Assembly (NCBI RefSeq): GCF_014197035.1
Contig: NZ_JACIEU010000021.1
Coordinates: 22,608 to 86,607 of the forward strand
Source: Sphingobium scionense
GTDB lineage: Bacteria > Pseudomonadota > Alphaproteobacteria > Sphingomonadales > Sphingomonadaceae
Reading direction: 5' to 3'
DNA: 64,000 bases
This document shows, one piece after another, positions 17,856-27,074 of the stretch. Made by a program: the position numbers and the translations under genes. Under the pieces are notes generated by a model. It saw nothing but the letters and a program-made list of their open reading frames with translations, was not told where the DNA came from and did no database searches. How positions within the stretch are numbered: the stretch's first letter is position 1; every line of letters starts with the position of its first letter.

Positions 17856-19412
17856 TTCAGAATCATCCGAGCCGCCCGGCCTTGCCGGGGGCTCGGATGC
17901 TGGATTTCCCGGCGACAATTTCTCAAGCATATCAAATGGTTCGCGGAAGGTAACGGTCAACTGTCCGTTTGCCCAAGAGCTGTTCAAAACCAGCAGATTC
18001 AAAGCGGTGTTCTTGCCATTTTGAGACTGTAGGTTGAACGTGGAATGCGCCTTTCGGGCGAGGTTTAGAAGAGCGATCCCATCATCAACGAAGGCGTCCT
18101 CCGCATTGTTGAGGACATCCAGTCTCCGAAGGCAGCCAGCTCGTTCTTCCCGCCAGGTGGCTGCCATGCGGTCGTGCATTTCGGCAGTGATGCGGCCATC
18201 GAGATGATCTACGTAAAGCTTGTCCAATCTTAGCTGCAGCCGATCAGCCTCGCCTCTGAGGCGATCGACCGTCTCCAATCGCTCCTTGTTCTTATCACCG
18301 TGCGATTCGCGAATCGCCCGCTCGATCAGCGCGAAAATCTCATCGTCCATGTGAAGGCGGGAAAGCTGCTCAGAGAAGGCCTGAGCCAGGGTTTCTTCGC
18401 GCACATATTTTTCAGGGCATTTCTGCTTGAATCCTGAGCAGTGATAATAGATGTACCGGCCCCGCTGCATTTGCGCCACGACCGCGCAACCACAATGTCC
18501 GCAGGTGATCAAGCCCGTAAAAGCAAATCGCAACGGCTCGGCCCGCACGTTGCTTGCGCTCCGGCCATCAAGAACCTCTTGAACGTTCTCCCATGTCTCT
18601 TGGCTCACGACCGGCTCGTGAGTTCCTTGGTACAGGCGTCCGCCCCATTCAAAAGCGCCTGCATACAATCGATTGCGAAGCATGTAGTGTATCGTGCTGG
18701 TCCCGACGGGCTTCTGGCTCCGACGGTATCGAAGCCCGGCGGCCCGTGCTTTCTGGGTGACGTCCTTCAGGGCATAATCGCCCGTTTCAAACCATTCGAA
18801 CACGCGCGAAACGATGGGAGCGACATCCGGGTCGGGAACAATGATCTTCTTGCCCTGTGGACCCACGACGTTTAGATAGCCGAGTGGAGCCTGCGAAGGC
18901 CAGATTCCCTGCTTCGCCTTCTCCAGCATGCCCTTGCGGGCCTCCTCCGATAGGTTGTCGACATAGTTCTTGGCCATGAGGACCTTGATCCCATGCATGA
19001 ACTTCTCGGAGGAACGCGAGTCGCGTGAGAGCACCGTTCCCTCTTTTACCAGATGCAGTTCGATGTCGAACCCATCGAGAGTCACCCAATCCTTGATGTT
19101 GCGGTAAAGTCGATCCGTCTTCTCCACGAGGAGATGCCGGACGCCAGGATGGCTCCGAAGATATTTGAGCATCGCCTCAAACTGGGTCCGGCCGGTCTTT
19201 TTTGCAGTTTCGACATCGACATATTGCTGGGCGACCACGAACCCCATTCGTTCGGCATATTCGCGAATCAATGCGACCTGGGCGTCAATTGAAAAACCTT
19301 CCTTCTCCTGTTCGGCCGTCGAGACGCGCGCATAAAGGACCGCCTTTTGCGCTCCGCTCGACCGTCCGTTTGCAGGAGCTTGATTTTTGGGTTTGCGTGG
19401 ACGTGCCATCAC
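17841..19412 (-). CDS. Large serine recombinase (element integrase)
   Basis: 523 residues. The N-terminal resolvase domain begins VLYARVSTAEQEKEGFS with the catalytic Ser, and EKTDRLYRN and SEKFMHGIKVLMAKNYVDNLSEE follow. The middle is a recombinase domain (APLGYLNVVG...DPDVAPIVSRVFEWF), then a zinc ribbon with CGHCGCAV and a downstream Cys pair, then a coiled coil (about residues 375-440). It catalyses integration and excision of the element. The last residues are encoded by the tRNA-Asn 3' end and the stop is the TAG formed by bases 17841-17843. The start may be either of two adjacent ATGs (19412 or 19409). Confidence 0.92.
   Translation of the reverse strand: MMARPRKPKNQAPANGRSSGAQKAVLYARVSTAEQEKEGFSIDAQVALIREYAERMGFVVAQQYVDVETAKKTGRTQFEAMLKYLRSHPGVRHLLVEKTDRLYRNIKDWVTLDGFDIELHLVKEGTVLSRDSRSSEKFMHGIKVLMAKNYVDNLSEEARKGMLEKAKQGIWPSQAPLGYLNVVGPQGKKIIVPDPDVAPIVSRVFEWFETGDYALKDVTQKARAAGLRYRRSQKPVGTSTIHYMLRNRLYAGAFEWGGRLYQGTHEPVVSQETWENVQEVLDGRSASNVRAEPLRFAFTGLITCGHCGCAVVAQMQRGRYIYYHCSGFKQKCPEKYVREETLAQAFSEQLSRLHMDDEIFALIERAIRESHGDKNKERLETVDRLRGEADRLQLRLDKLYVDHLDGRITAEMHDRMAATWREERAGCLRRLDVLNNAEDAFVDDGIALLNLARKAHSTFNLQSQNGKNTALNLLVLNSSWANGQLTVTFREPFDMLEKLSPGNPASEPPARPGGSDDSEWLPE
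17864..17899. repeat. Strong hairpin next to the tRNA-Asn/element junction
   Basis: An almost perfect stem with outer arms CATCCGAGC (17864-17872) and GCTCGGATG (17891-17899) and inner arms CCCGGC and GCCGGG around a CTT loop. It lies 9 nt inside the element from the tRNA CCA end and within the recombinase 3' coding region. It could be part of the attachment site, a recombinase-binding site or a transcription terminator for the recombinase mRNA. The sequence alone does not decide between these. Confidence 0.6.
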
Positions 19413-19477
19413 TAGTCCTGTATTTAATCTAACACACTACCCCATCCTCCCTCCCCTCCAGCCAGCAGAAGGCATGG

Positions 19478-19870
19478 CTAAGCGGGAGGTGGTCGGCGTG
19501 GTTTTTTCCTTTTTACAGTATCGGGTTTTCGGGGTCGACCACGGGGTCTCGACAGTTGATTCTTTGCATTCAGAGCCAGATATGGATCCGCGCCGGAGAC
19601 TTCCCATTGGACAAGCATCCAGACGTAGTCCGCCAGATTGCCCAGTAGGTTCCGCGCCTCGTTCTCGGACACTGGCCGTCGCAACCTGCGCGTAAAGACA
19701 GTCTGGGCATCAAGAACGAGTTGCCGGGAAAGCGCGCTCCTTCTGATCGCCCAACGATCCTCTCTGCCGAGCGGGCTGTCTGCTGGAGGCGAGGAGATGA
19801 GATCGCCGGCGTCTTCAACGACAGGGCTCGCCTCGCCATAGGAGGTGGTATCGAGGCGCGTTCGTCTCAC
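19478..19870 (-). CDS. Hypothetical protein in the transfer operon
   Basis: 130 residues, not recognised. The C-terminal third is basic and Pro/Arg/Lys-rich (RPRGRPRKPDTVKRKKPRR), which includes an AT-hook-like core GRPRK and suggests nucleic-acid binding. The middle (VSENEARNLLGNLADYVWMLVQWE) is predicted helical. The gene overlaps the transglycosylase gene by 4 nt and is the last gene of the transfer operon before the recombinase, whose start is 65 nt further on. Confidence 0.6.
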   Translation of the reverse strand: MRRTRLDTTSYGEASPVVEDAGDLISSPPADSPLGREDRWAIRRSALSRQLVLDAQTVFTRRLRRPVSENEARNLLGNLADYVWMLVQWEVSGADPYLALNAKNQLSRPRGRPRKPDTVKRKKPRRPPPA

Positions 19871-20427
19871 GGTCGTACCACCGAGCCAGAGTTTGAGAAA
19901 ACATCGCCGCCAAAGCGACGCTCGAGATGGCGTGAGACCGATTCGACATACCTTCGCTGCCGCCAGCTCGTGGGGCTATGGTAGACGCCGACGGCTTTCC
20001 AATAATCGTGTGTGATGCTCAAAGCGGACAGGAAGATCCATCTGGCTGCCTGCACATTGAAGCATGCGTCGTTGGCAAGCCAAAAGCGGATATCGCCAGC
20101 GGGGCGTCCAGTGAGCGCCGAGAGTTTTGGAACCCAGAAACTGTTGACTTGAAGCGGCCCCAGATCGTGAGTGCCGTTATTGTTTAGCACCTCGGCTCCG
20201 AGCCATCCGGCCTCCTGATCGCGGAGACCCCAGAGGGTCTTTTCTAGCCATGGCCGGCCCGCCGAAGCGACTTGGATGCATCGGGCGATCTCACGTTCCG
20301 TGGCGGCAGACCCGATCGGTGGAGACGCCGCTGCCGCTGAACCGGACGGGAGGACGAGGCCTGCTACAAGCGCCGGCAAGGCATAGAGCCCTGACCGCCA
20401 CCGCAGGCGCATAAGGGGGAGTCTCAT
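19867..20427 (-). CDS. VirB1-like lytic transglycosylase
   Basis: 186 residues. A signal peptide (LYALPALVAGLVLPSGSAAAA) is followed by an SLT-type domain with catalytic Glu in LRDQEAGWLG and the family motifs GTHDLGPLQVNSFW and AARWIFLSAL. It opens peptidoglycan in the periplasm for conjugation machinery. It overlaps both neighbours by 4 nt (Mrr-like gene upstream, small protein downstream), so it belongs to the transfer operon. The start may be at either of two Met codons in the first six residues. Confidence 0.82.
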   Translation of the reverse strand: MRLPLMRLRWRSGLYALPALVAGLVLPSGSAAAASPPIGSAATEREIARCIQVASAGRPWLEKTLWGLRDQEAGWLGAEVLNNNGTHDLGPLQVNSFWVPKLSALTGRPAGDIRFWLANDACFNVQAARWIFLSALSITHDYWKAVGVYHSPTSWRQRRYVESVSRHLERRFGGDVFSNSGSVVRP

Positions 20428-20972
20428 ATGCGCTTCCCCCTGACCAGGACGGGTTCAACGCGAATGAGGGCGAGAAGTTGATCTCCCGATATGATCTGGA
20501 TATGAGGATGGCGATTGAGCAGCGTTCGGGTCGATGGTCCGGTTCGTCCAGTATGAATGAACAGCCCCGGCATGCTCTTTGCGGCACATAGCTGCGCGAA
20601 CGCCTCAACATGTTCCGGCCGTATCGTATCTGCGTAGCGCTTGGCTTGGACAAGCCAGACCCAACCGCAAATTCTTACCTCCCCGTCGATACCTCCCTCG
20701 CCGGTGTAGCGACGGTTTCGGACTACGTGGATCGCGCGACGCTCAAAGCATTCCAGAAGGAGTTCCTCGAAAGCCAGGGGATCCATGTGGCGCAGCCGGG
20801 CGAAAACAACCGCCGGAGGTTGGGAGCGATCATGGCCCTGCAATTGCCGGCACATGATGCGTGCCTGTCGACGTCGCCATCGGTGCTTTACCGGAATACG
20901 CGAGCCGCGAAGGCACCAGAAAAGGAGCACAGCCCCGACGATGACAAGCCATATGGCCCAATCAGCGATCAT
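20424..20972 (-). CDS. Membrane-anchored Mrr-like restriction endonuclease
   Basis: 182 residues. One N-terminal membrane helix (WAIWLVIVGAVLLFWCL) is followed by a basic linker and an Mrr-type nuclease domain. The PD-(D/E)XK core is readable as LAFEELLLECFE, then GEGGIDGEV, then VQAKRY, and ends with a GLFIHTGR strand. Mrr proteins cut DNA, often DNA carrying foreign modification. I took the ATG at 20972, which overlaps the relaxase stop by 11 nt; the ORF extends further upstream only inside the relaxase gene. Its position in a conjugation operon suggests a role in DNA transfer or entry, but that is inference. Confidence 0.8.
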   Translation of the reverse strand: MIADWAIWLVIVGAVLLFWCLRGSRIPVKHRWRRRQARIMCRQLQGHDRSQPPAVVFARLRHMDPLAFEELLLECFERRAIHVVRNRRYTGEGGIDGEVRICGWVWLVQAKRYADTIRPEHVEAFAQLCAAKSMPGLFIHTGRTGPSTRTLLNRHPHIQIISGDQLLALIRVEPVLVRGKRI

Positions 20973-23937
20973 GGCCGCCTCCGTGATCCTGGGAAGCAGC
21001 ATGGGAAGGCTCGGGAGCCGGCTGGGGCGCCGTCCGAGCGACGCTCCCCTCTTCCCGGTCATCGCCTCGCTGGGAACTTCGTTCGAGCAGGGATGTAACC
21101 CACCGGTCCATGAAGGACGCAGCCGACAACGCGCGATCCGCGATGCGCTCAGCCAATCCGGAAGGCTTTGCTCTTTCTGCAGACTCACGTTGCGCCGCCG
21201 GCTTGTCCTTGCGCTCCTCGCGATCCGCGCGTTGTCCGTCGCGGAGCCTGTCCCAGCGTTCGGTGTGGCGGGCCGAACGGCCCTTCACACTGTCCCGCTC
21301 AATCCGCCCCAAAGCCTGGAGAGAAGATGTCTTCTCGCCCGTACGCTGCTTGAGCTTTTCGACCAGCTTCTGCCGATTGTCCGTCCACAGGCTGGCGCCG
21401 AATCTCGCACGGGTGATCGCGGTGTAGAAGTTTTGCCCGGTAACCAGCGGCGAGTTGACAGGCGCCAACACATAAACCCGATCGTAAGTCTTGGACTGCG
21501 CCGAGTAGATGGTTTCACTATAACCATGGTCCCAGTTCTTGTGCTGGGAGAGATCGATTTCCTGGCTCCGACCATCCCGATCCCATCGGATCGTGGCAAC
21601 CGTACTGTCGAGACGTTCTACGGTGCCTCGCTCCGCATTCTTGAGATCCAGTTCCTTGTTGACGAGGCGCCACTGGATGCGGTCGCCGGCGGCAAGGTCG
21701 CGTTGCTCCTCCTTGAAAACATTGATCTGGGCGGCCCGCCCCAGACGCGGATCCCACTGGATGGTGCGGCCATGTTCATCGACCAGATTGACCGTCTGAC
21801 GCCCTCGGGCGTCTCGTCCCACACCAATCACCTTGTACTCGGCATCCCCGGCGATCCCGAGCCCGACGTTGTCGCGCGAGAACACCACGACCTGTCCACG
21901 AGAGTAGAAGCGCGCGAAATACTTCTCTTGCTCGGTCATGCCGGATGGCGCCAAAATCGATAGCCGGGTTTCCTCGGCCGCGATCGCACCTTCCGTTTTC
22001 AGTGCCTCGCGGATCTTGGTGTTCACGATCAGACGGGTTGTGTTTTCAAGCACGAGAATATTCGTCTTCTCGCGTCTTTCCGGACTGAGGCGCGTCCAGT
22101 CCGCCACGAGCGACACGGCAAGCTTTTCGCTGTCGTCCGCGGTCATCACTTTGTCCAGCGAGCTAAGCGAACCGTCGTAGTTCTGGAGCCGCGCCAGCCG
22201 CACGGCCTGTGTCATCTTGTCCGTTTCCTGCCGAACCGGCTCCCGCAATTCCGCCTTGGACAGGCCAAGACGTTGCATCAGCCAGAACGGCTTGCCCTGC
22301 TCGATCGCTCCCGTTTGGCGGGTGTCACCAATCAGTAGAAGACGAGCGCCGGTGCTCCTACTGATCTCGAGCAAACGCACTGCCTGGCGGTTGCCAAGCT
22401 GTCCGGCCTCATCGACGACAAGGACATGGCTTTCATCGAGCCTCGCGCCGCCGTTTGCCAACAGGCTGGCGACCGTTCGTGATTCGATGCCAGCTTTTTT
22501 ACCCAGTTCGGCTGCGGCCGACGAGGTCGGGGCGAGAGCTATGAAGGTCGCATCCTCACCCGCAGCTTCCCGTAACGCGCCGATGATGGTCGACTTGCCC
22601 GAACCGGCAACGCCGTGGACACCCACGATCCGGTCCTCGCTCCGACCCAGGTGAAGCAAGGCCGTCCGCTGCTCGGGGTTGAGGTTGTGGGCAAGACCTG
22701 CATCCCTGAGGGCTTCGATCGATGCTAGCGGGCTGGCGTCGGTGATGGCTAGGGCGAGATGATCGGAGAGCGCCATTTCGAGGCGCGCCGTCCTGCGTGA
22801 CGTCCGACCGCGGGTGTGGATCTCGTCGCCGGTGCGGTGCCGGGTTTCGAGAAGTTTGGCCCGCGCCTGATGCTCCTCGATCACGGGACGGATATCAGAC
22901 AGCCGAACCTCGCCGACATGTGAAGCCAGGGCCGTCTGCAACAGCCGGCCGAGATTGTTGACCGCCTCCTTGCCTTCCGACTGGCGCAGGCCGAACAGCA
23001 TGGCCCGCGCCGCCGTCTGGGCCTCTACCTCGATACTGCGCTCACCGATCCTCTCGGCGTCGGCTCTCAGTTCCTTCACCGTCTCGGCATGTTGCCCGAG
23101 CTGACCGTCCCAACGCTGATGGAGTTCATCGAGAGAGGTTTTCTGTTTCGGCCCGCGGGTGGCATAGAATGATTTCTGCCGGGCCGCCTGCCCCGTCAGG
23201 CCGTGCTCTTTCGCGTGGGCTTCGATCTGCTCGGCGCGCTGCGACATGTCGGTGATCAGGTCTTTGGGCACACCCCTGATCTCGAACAGGCCGCGACGCG
23301 GGTCGTATTCGACATCGTAGCCGCGCTCGCGGAGGAGATGTGCCAGCTCGTTGCGATACACCTGCCCGGCCGCCATCTGCTCGGCGAACATGGCACGCGT
23401 TTCCAGGCTGACTTTCTTTGCTCCATCCCGTTCGTCGGTGATGTTCATGACGACGACATGCGTGTGGAGATGCGGGTCGAGCTCACGAGAGGCGTGCTCC
23501 GTGAAACGCGCCCAGATCAGCCGGCTGGTCGTCTTCTCGGTAACCTCCCCATCGACGCGATGCCGCATCGTGGCATGTTCTTCGAGATAGGCGAGTGCGA
23601 CACCGACCGCCTGCTCATGGGCATCGATGATCCTGTCATCACCGGCGACCAGCGCCATGATCGATACCGATTTGGGTGCGTTGACCGCGAAGTCCCAACC
23701 CGGATGATGCTGGATGTTGCCGTCCTTACGGCGACGCCCTAGTTGCTGATCGCCGATCTTACCGGCTAAGAGTTCCTTGAAGACGGCAGGATCCACCTCG
23801 CCTTCCAGTCCCAGTTCGGTGGCAATCTTGCCTCCCCATTCGGAATGCTCGTCGGTACCTTTGGTGTAGTAATCGCCAACCGTGTAGTAGCGAGCGATGT
23901 TGGCTGGCTTGCCTTTGAGGCGGATGGGATTGATCAT
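20962..23937 (-). CDS. MobF-family conjugative relaxase-helicase (TraI/TrwC type)
   Basis: 991 residues. The N-terminal relaxase has a catalytic tyrosine cluster (ARYYTVGDYYT, Tyr 17, 18, 23, 24) and the metal-binding triad in LDPHLHTHVVVMN. The C-terminal RecD-like helicase has Walker A GVAGSGKST, Walker B VLVVDEAGQLG and the late motif NFYTAITRA. It nicks oriT and unwinds the strand sent to the recipient. The tail (after about 900) is charged and Arg/Glu-rich. It starts at 23937 with a 4-nt overlap with the coupling-protein gene. Confidence 0.94.
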   Translation of the reverse strand: MINPIRLKGKPANIARYYTVGDYYTKGTDEHSEWGGKIATELGLEGEVDPAVFKELLAGKIGDQQLGRRRKDGNIQHHPGWDFAVNAPKSVSIMALVAGDDRIIDAHEQAVGVALAYLEEHATMRHRVDGEVTEKTTSRLIWARFTEHASRELDPHLHTHVVVMNITDERDGAKKVSLETRAMFAEQMAAGQVYRNELAHLLRERGYDVEYDPRRGLFEIRGVPKDLITDMSQRAEQIEAHAKEHGLTGQAARQKSFYATRGPKQKTSLDELHQRWDGQLGQHAETVKELRADAERIGERSIEVEAQTAARAMLFGLRQSEGKEAVNNLGRLLQTALASHVGEVRLSDIRPVIEEHQARAKLLETRHRTGDEIHTRGRTSRRTARLEMALSDHLALAITDASPLASIEALRDAGLAHNLNPEQRTALLHLGRSEDRIVGVHGVAGSGKSTIIGALREAAGEDATFIALAPTSSAAAELGKKAGIESRTVASLLANGGARLDESHVLVVDEAGQLGNRQAVRLLEISRSTGARLLLIGDTRQTGAIEQGKPFWLMQRLGLSKAELREPVRQETDKMTQAVRLARLQNYDGSLSSLDKVMTADDSEKLAVSLVADWTRLSPERREKTNILVLENTTRLIVNTKIREALKTEGAIAAEETRLSILAPSGMTEQEKYFARFYSRGQVVVFSRDNVGLGIAGDAEYKVIGVGRDARGRQTVNLVDEHGRTIQWDPRLGRAAQINVFKEEQRDLAAGDRIQWRLVNKELDLKNAERGTVERLDSTVATIRWDRDGRSQEIDLSQHKNWDHGYSETIYSAQSKTYDRVYVLAPVNSPLVTGQNFYTAITRARFGASLWTDNRQKLVEKLKQRTGEKTSSLQALGRIERDSVKGRSARHTERWDRLRDGQRADREERKDKPAAQRESAERAKPSGLAERIADRALSAASFMDRWVTSLLERSSQRGDDREEGSVARTAPQPAPEPSHAASQDHGGGHDR

Positions 23938-25982
23938 GCGGGCCTCGCCGCGTTGCGGGCACCGTCATGGCGGCCGTGCTGACTGAGGCGGAAGCCGGCC
24001 GGCTTCCCGAACAGTTCCAATGGTGGTGGCGGGTCGCTCGCTTCCTCTTCCCGGTCGTTTTGCGCCGGAGGAGACGCCGGTCCATCATCGGAGGGCGTGC
24101 TGACCGGTTCCGTCGGCTCGCTTGGGGGCACCAGAGGCAGTTCGGCTTCCGGATCGCCGGGGACAGCACGCCGCCGTTTCGCCGGAGTAGTTTTCGGCTT
24201 GGCCGGTGCTGTGGGCGCTGTCGGCGTCGGGGACTCAGGTGGCGTTGGAACCGCCATCCGAATGGGCGCATTGCCCCGCTCCTCAAACGCCTCACCAATG
24301 GAATCGACCCTGTTGTAACTGTCCTCAAACCGGACCACCGGCAAACTGCGACCGAACCGCAGATAGCCCATCAGGTTGGGGAGGTTTGTGACCTCGGTAT
24401 GCATCACCAGCGGCCGCGTCACCTGCATGCGCGAGAGGTTCACACCGTCGCGCATGTCGTTCACACCATAGGACATGCCCTCGTTCGCCTCGACCTGTTC
24501 TACCTGGCCGAGATTTTCGCTGACATGCTTCGCCGTGGGGGTGTCGTTAGCCCGCAGCGCCACCCACGTGGAGCAGTAGCCGGTGATGGCCGCAGCATCC
24601 TGAATGCCGTAGGTCGCCTCAAGCTGGGGGTAGCTCTGGAAGCCGAGGATACCGCAGCCTCCATACTTCCGCGCGCGGGCAAGGAAGTCGCCGAGCGAGG
24701 GCAAACGCTGGAGCGTCGGCAGCTCGTCGATGACGCAATAGAGGCGCCGGTTGCGATCGGGCGTCATGCTCATGATCGCGCTGATGGCAATGTCGAGCCA
24801 TACCGTGATCAGGGGGCGAAGGGATGGAAGCTGATCCGCCTTCACGGTGATGAACAGCCAGCTGTCGTCCTTCTCATTGGCGACCCAGTCACGGATCGAG
24901 AAGCCGTCTGCGGTATCATCGAGATAGGAGAAGCTGCGCATGACGGAGGCGAGTTCGGCCTGAATGCCGGCGCTGGTGCGCTCGCCCTCGGTCGAGATGA
25001 ATGCTGCCGCATCGGTGCCGGCTGCAAAAGCGGCGAGATCCTTCAGTTTGGAGCGCAGCAGCGTGTCGAGCAGGATCGAAACGAGGGTGCGTTCCTGCCG
25101 TGCCAGCTTCCGCAAGACGGCGACCAGCGTACCGCGCGCCGCCTTCGCCCAGAAGGGATCGCCGGTCTTGTCAGGGATCGTGGACTCGGCGATCTGGTCG
25201 TAGTGATAGTCCCTCGGGACGTCGACCCAGGGCGACCAGCAATCCGCCCGTGCGTCGAGCGGATTGAGCAGAATATCGATCCCCGGCCGGTAGAATTTCT
25301 CGACGAAGGTTCCGGCCGTGTCATAGACGATCGCGCGGCGCTTCCGCTTCCGGATGCCGTCTAGCATCTTGACGATGATGTTGGTCTTGCCGGTGCCGGG
25401 CGCACCGCAGAGCAGGATGTGCTCCGGCTCGAAGGCGTCGGGCACGTTGACCCCACCGATCTCGAAACTGCCCTTGGCATGACGCCACAGCGCTCGGCGC
25501 ACCTGCCGCACCGTTCCAAACCGCGCGCCGCGCAGGAACTGGTTGGAGCCGAGACCCCTCCCCGTCCGGGTGAAGTAGAACCAGGCCCACCCCAGCATGG
25601 CCAGGGCGAAAAGGCCGGATATCGCAGCCCCGTGCAGAAGATAGGTCTCGAAAGCTTCGAGCGTCTTGTGCGCGAGACCGGAATCGAGAAGCGCCTTAGG
25701 GCTGGTCCAGTATTGTTTGCCTTCCGGCGTCTTGAACAGGATCGGGGTGACGTTACCTGGGACGGCATCCCCCATGAAGGCAGCCTGTCCGAGCTTCATC
25801 AGAATGAAGCGCTCATACTCGGATGATTTCTCGAGCGCGTACCAGATGATTCCGCCGATCCAGATCACCAGCCCCGCAAGGAAGGTCTGGTAAAAGACCT
25901 GCGTGGTCATGCGAACGTTGTGAACGATGGCCTGCCCGCCCCTTGTCCAGGAACCGAGCGTGTCGTGACGAAAGATGCTCAT
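23934..25982 (-). CDS. traD: TraD-like type IV coupling protein
   Basis: 682 residues. Two membrane segments (about 32-52 and 113-135) anchor a cytoplasmic hexameric ATPase with Walker A LLCGAPGTGKTNIIVK and Walker B LYCVIDELPTLQ. The motif RARKYGGCGILGFQS is typical of VirD4/TraD proteins. It docks the relaxase-DNA complex to the secretion channel in the inner membrane. The C-terminal 100 residues are Pro/Thr/Glu-rich and probably disordered. It overlaps the relaxase and the ribbon-helix-helix genes by 4 nt each. Confidence 0.93.
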   Translation of the reverse strand: MSIFRHDTLGSWTRGGQAIVHNVRMTTQVFYQTFLAGLVIWIGGIIWYALEKSSEYERFILMKLGQAAFMGDAVPGNVTPILFKTPEGKQYWTSPKALLDSGLAHKTLEAFETYLLHGAAISGLFALAMLGWAWFYFTRTGRGLGSNQFLRGARFGTVRQVRRALWRHAKGSFEIGGVNVPDAFEPEHILLCGAPGTGKTNIIVKMLDGIRKRKRRAIVYDTAGTFVEKFYRPGIDILLNPLDARADCWSPWVDVPRDYHYDQIAESTIPDKTGDPFWAKAARGTLVAVLRKLARQERTLVSILLDTLLRSKLKDLAAFAAGTDAAAFISTEGERTSAGIQAELASVMRSFSYLDDTADGFSIRDWVANEKDDSWLFITVKADQLPSLRPLITVWLDIAISAIMSMTPDRNRRLYCVIDELPTLQRLPSLGDFLARARKYGGCGILGFQSYPQLEATYGIQDAAAITGYCSTWVALRANDTPTAKHVSENLGQVEQVEANEGMSYGVNDMRDGVNLSRMQVTRPLVMHTEVTNLPNLMGYLRFGRSLPVVRFEDSYNRVDSIGEAFEERGNAPIRMAVPTPPESPTPTAPTAPAKPKTTPAKRRRAVPGDPEAELPLVPPSEPTEPVSTPSDDGPASPPAQNDREEEASDPPPPLELFGKPAGFRLSQHGRHDGARNAARPA

Positions 25983-26281
25983 GGCCGGTCCTGCTCGGGA
26001 TCGAGCAGCCCCCTTTCGCGGAGGAGCCGGCGCGCTTCACCCAACCCCTTCTGGAGGATGTCCGGGGACCGCTCGCCGACCGAAGTGGCGAGGATCGCGA
26101 ATGCCTGGATCGCCGTTGCATGGAGCTCGTCAAAGCGGGCATGGTAGCCCGAAGGATCGGTGCCTTCGAAGCGTTCGAGGATATCGCGACAATAGGTCGC
26201 GGCGCCGAGACCGGCATTGCGCGCCTGGACAGACAGGCGCGCATAGAGGTCATCGTCTATGCGGATAGTGATGCGTGCCAA
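25979..26281 (-). CDS. Ribbon-helix-helix protein, probable relaxosome accessory factor
   Basis: 100 residues. The N-terminus (ARITIRIDDDLYARLSVQARNAG) is a CopG/MobC-like ribbon-helix-helix motif, followed by helical C-terminal sequence. It is the first gene of the transfer operon and lies next to the probable oriT, as expected for a protein that binds oriT and recruits the relaxase and coupling protein. It could also autoregulate the operon. The gene overlaps traD by 4 nt. Confidence 0.8.
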   Translation of the reverse strand: MARITIRIDDDLYARLSVQARNAGLGAATYCRDILERFEGTDPSGYHARFDELHATAIQAFAILATSVGERSPDILQKGLGEARRLLRERGLLDPEQDRP

Positions 26282-26747
26282 GCGGCGGACTCCTTGTCCG
26301 ACACGCCAGCAACGTGGTGAAGCGCAACCCTTGTAGCCGATTTACTAAGCAATAACAAGAATTTATCAAATCTGCCGCTGGCAGCCACTAAGTGCCAAGT
26401 CAGATCAATCGCTTAGGCTCAGCAAGCATAGAGCTTGGCTGCCGCCGGCAGACGATGTGTGCCAAAGCGACTGCCGGACTGTGCCAGTGGAAAGTGGCGG
26501 AAATCCGGGCGATTCGCGCCCGCAGCACCCGTGCGTGGGGTGCATTACACCCGCCTCCGGCGTGCGTCCCTGCTCCGCAGCGCGCTTGCCCGCTGCGCCC
26601 GTCTCCCCTGTCCGTGCGGGGCTCTCCCGGCAGGGAATCCGCGCTGGGTCAATTGTGGTCCCGATGTGGGGAAAGCGTTGCAAGCGGCTGCTCCCTGATG
26701 GATAGTCGGTGTTGGCGGGCAGACCTCCTTGAGCAAGGAGTCTAGGA
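26282..26747. other. Probable oriT / transfer control region
   Basis: 466 nt without a convincing gene between the divergent relaxosome gene and a small protein gene. An AT-rich patch (26333-26372) is flanked by two near-identical short palindromes, CTGCCGCTGGCAG (near 26372) and CTGCCGCCGGCAG (near 26440), with several GTGCCAA/GTGCCAG words between and after them. AT-rich DNA with inverted repeats beside relaxosome genes is the usual layout of oriT. The nick site cannot be placed. The ribosome binding site AAGGAG for the gene at 26748 is at its right end. Confidence 0.45.
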
Positions 26748-27074
26748 ATGCCCAAGATGACGGAACGCGAACGGCTCGCGAAGATCGAGGCCGATCAGCA
26801 CAATCTCGCGCGCGAAGCGGAGACGGTGCGACGGGGATTGCGCGCACATTATGGGAGGCTGGTAACGGAATTGCCGGTCGAACGGTTGAGCGAGCGCGAG
26901 TTTCGCGATGTGATCGGCCAAGCGATCCGGGTCGGCGGCAGCGCTGCGATTTCGGCGCTCAAGGGGCTGACGGCACAAGGCGTCCAGGCGGAACCGTCTC
27001 CGGCGGCGGCTCGCAAGCGCGCGGTCGTTCCCCCCGCTGGCAGCGATGACGCCTCAAAGGCGGTGCATCCTTAG
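26748..27074 (+). CDS. Small hypothetical protein (DUF6437-like)
   Basis: 108 residues. The first 35 residues are a charged helix likely to form a coiled coil (ERLAKIEADQHNLAREAE). The middle (LSEREFRDVIGQAI) is helical and the tail is Ala/Pro-rich and disordered. It resembles the small coiled-coil proteins labelled DUF6437 that I recall from sphingomonad mobile elements, but this is from memory. AAGGAG precedes the ATG at 26748 by 10 nt. It is divergent from the transfer operon, so it may be the first gene of a leading region. Confidence 0.6.
   Translation: MPKMTERERLAKIEADQHNLAREAETVRRGLRAHYGRLVTELPVERLSEREFRDVIGQAIRVGGSAAISALKGLTAQGVQAEPSPAAARKRAVVPPAGSDDASKAVHP

Noticed and set aside
26405..26755. 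Several ORFs in the oriT region
   Set aside because: They have no credible start site, and overlap the AT-rich/palindromic control region.
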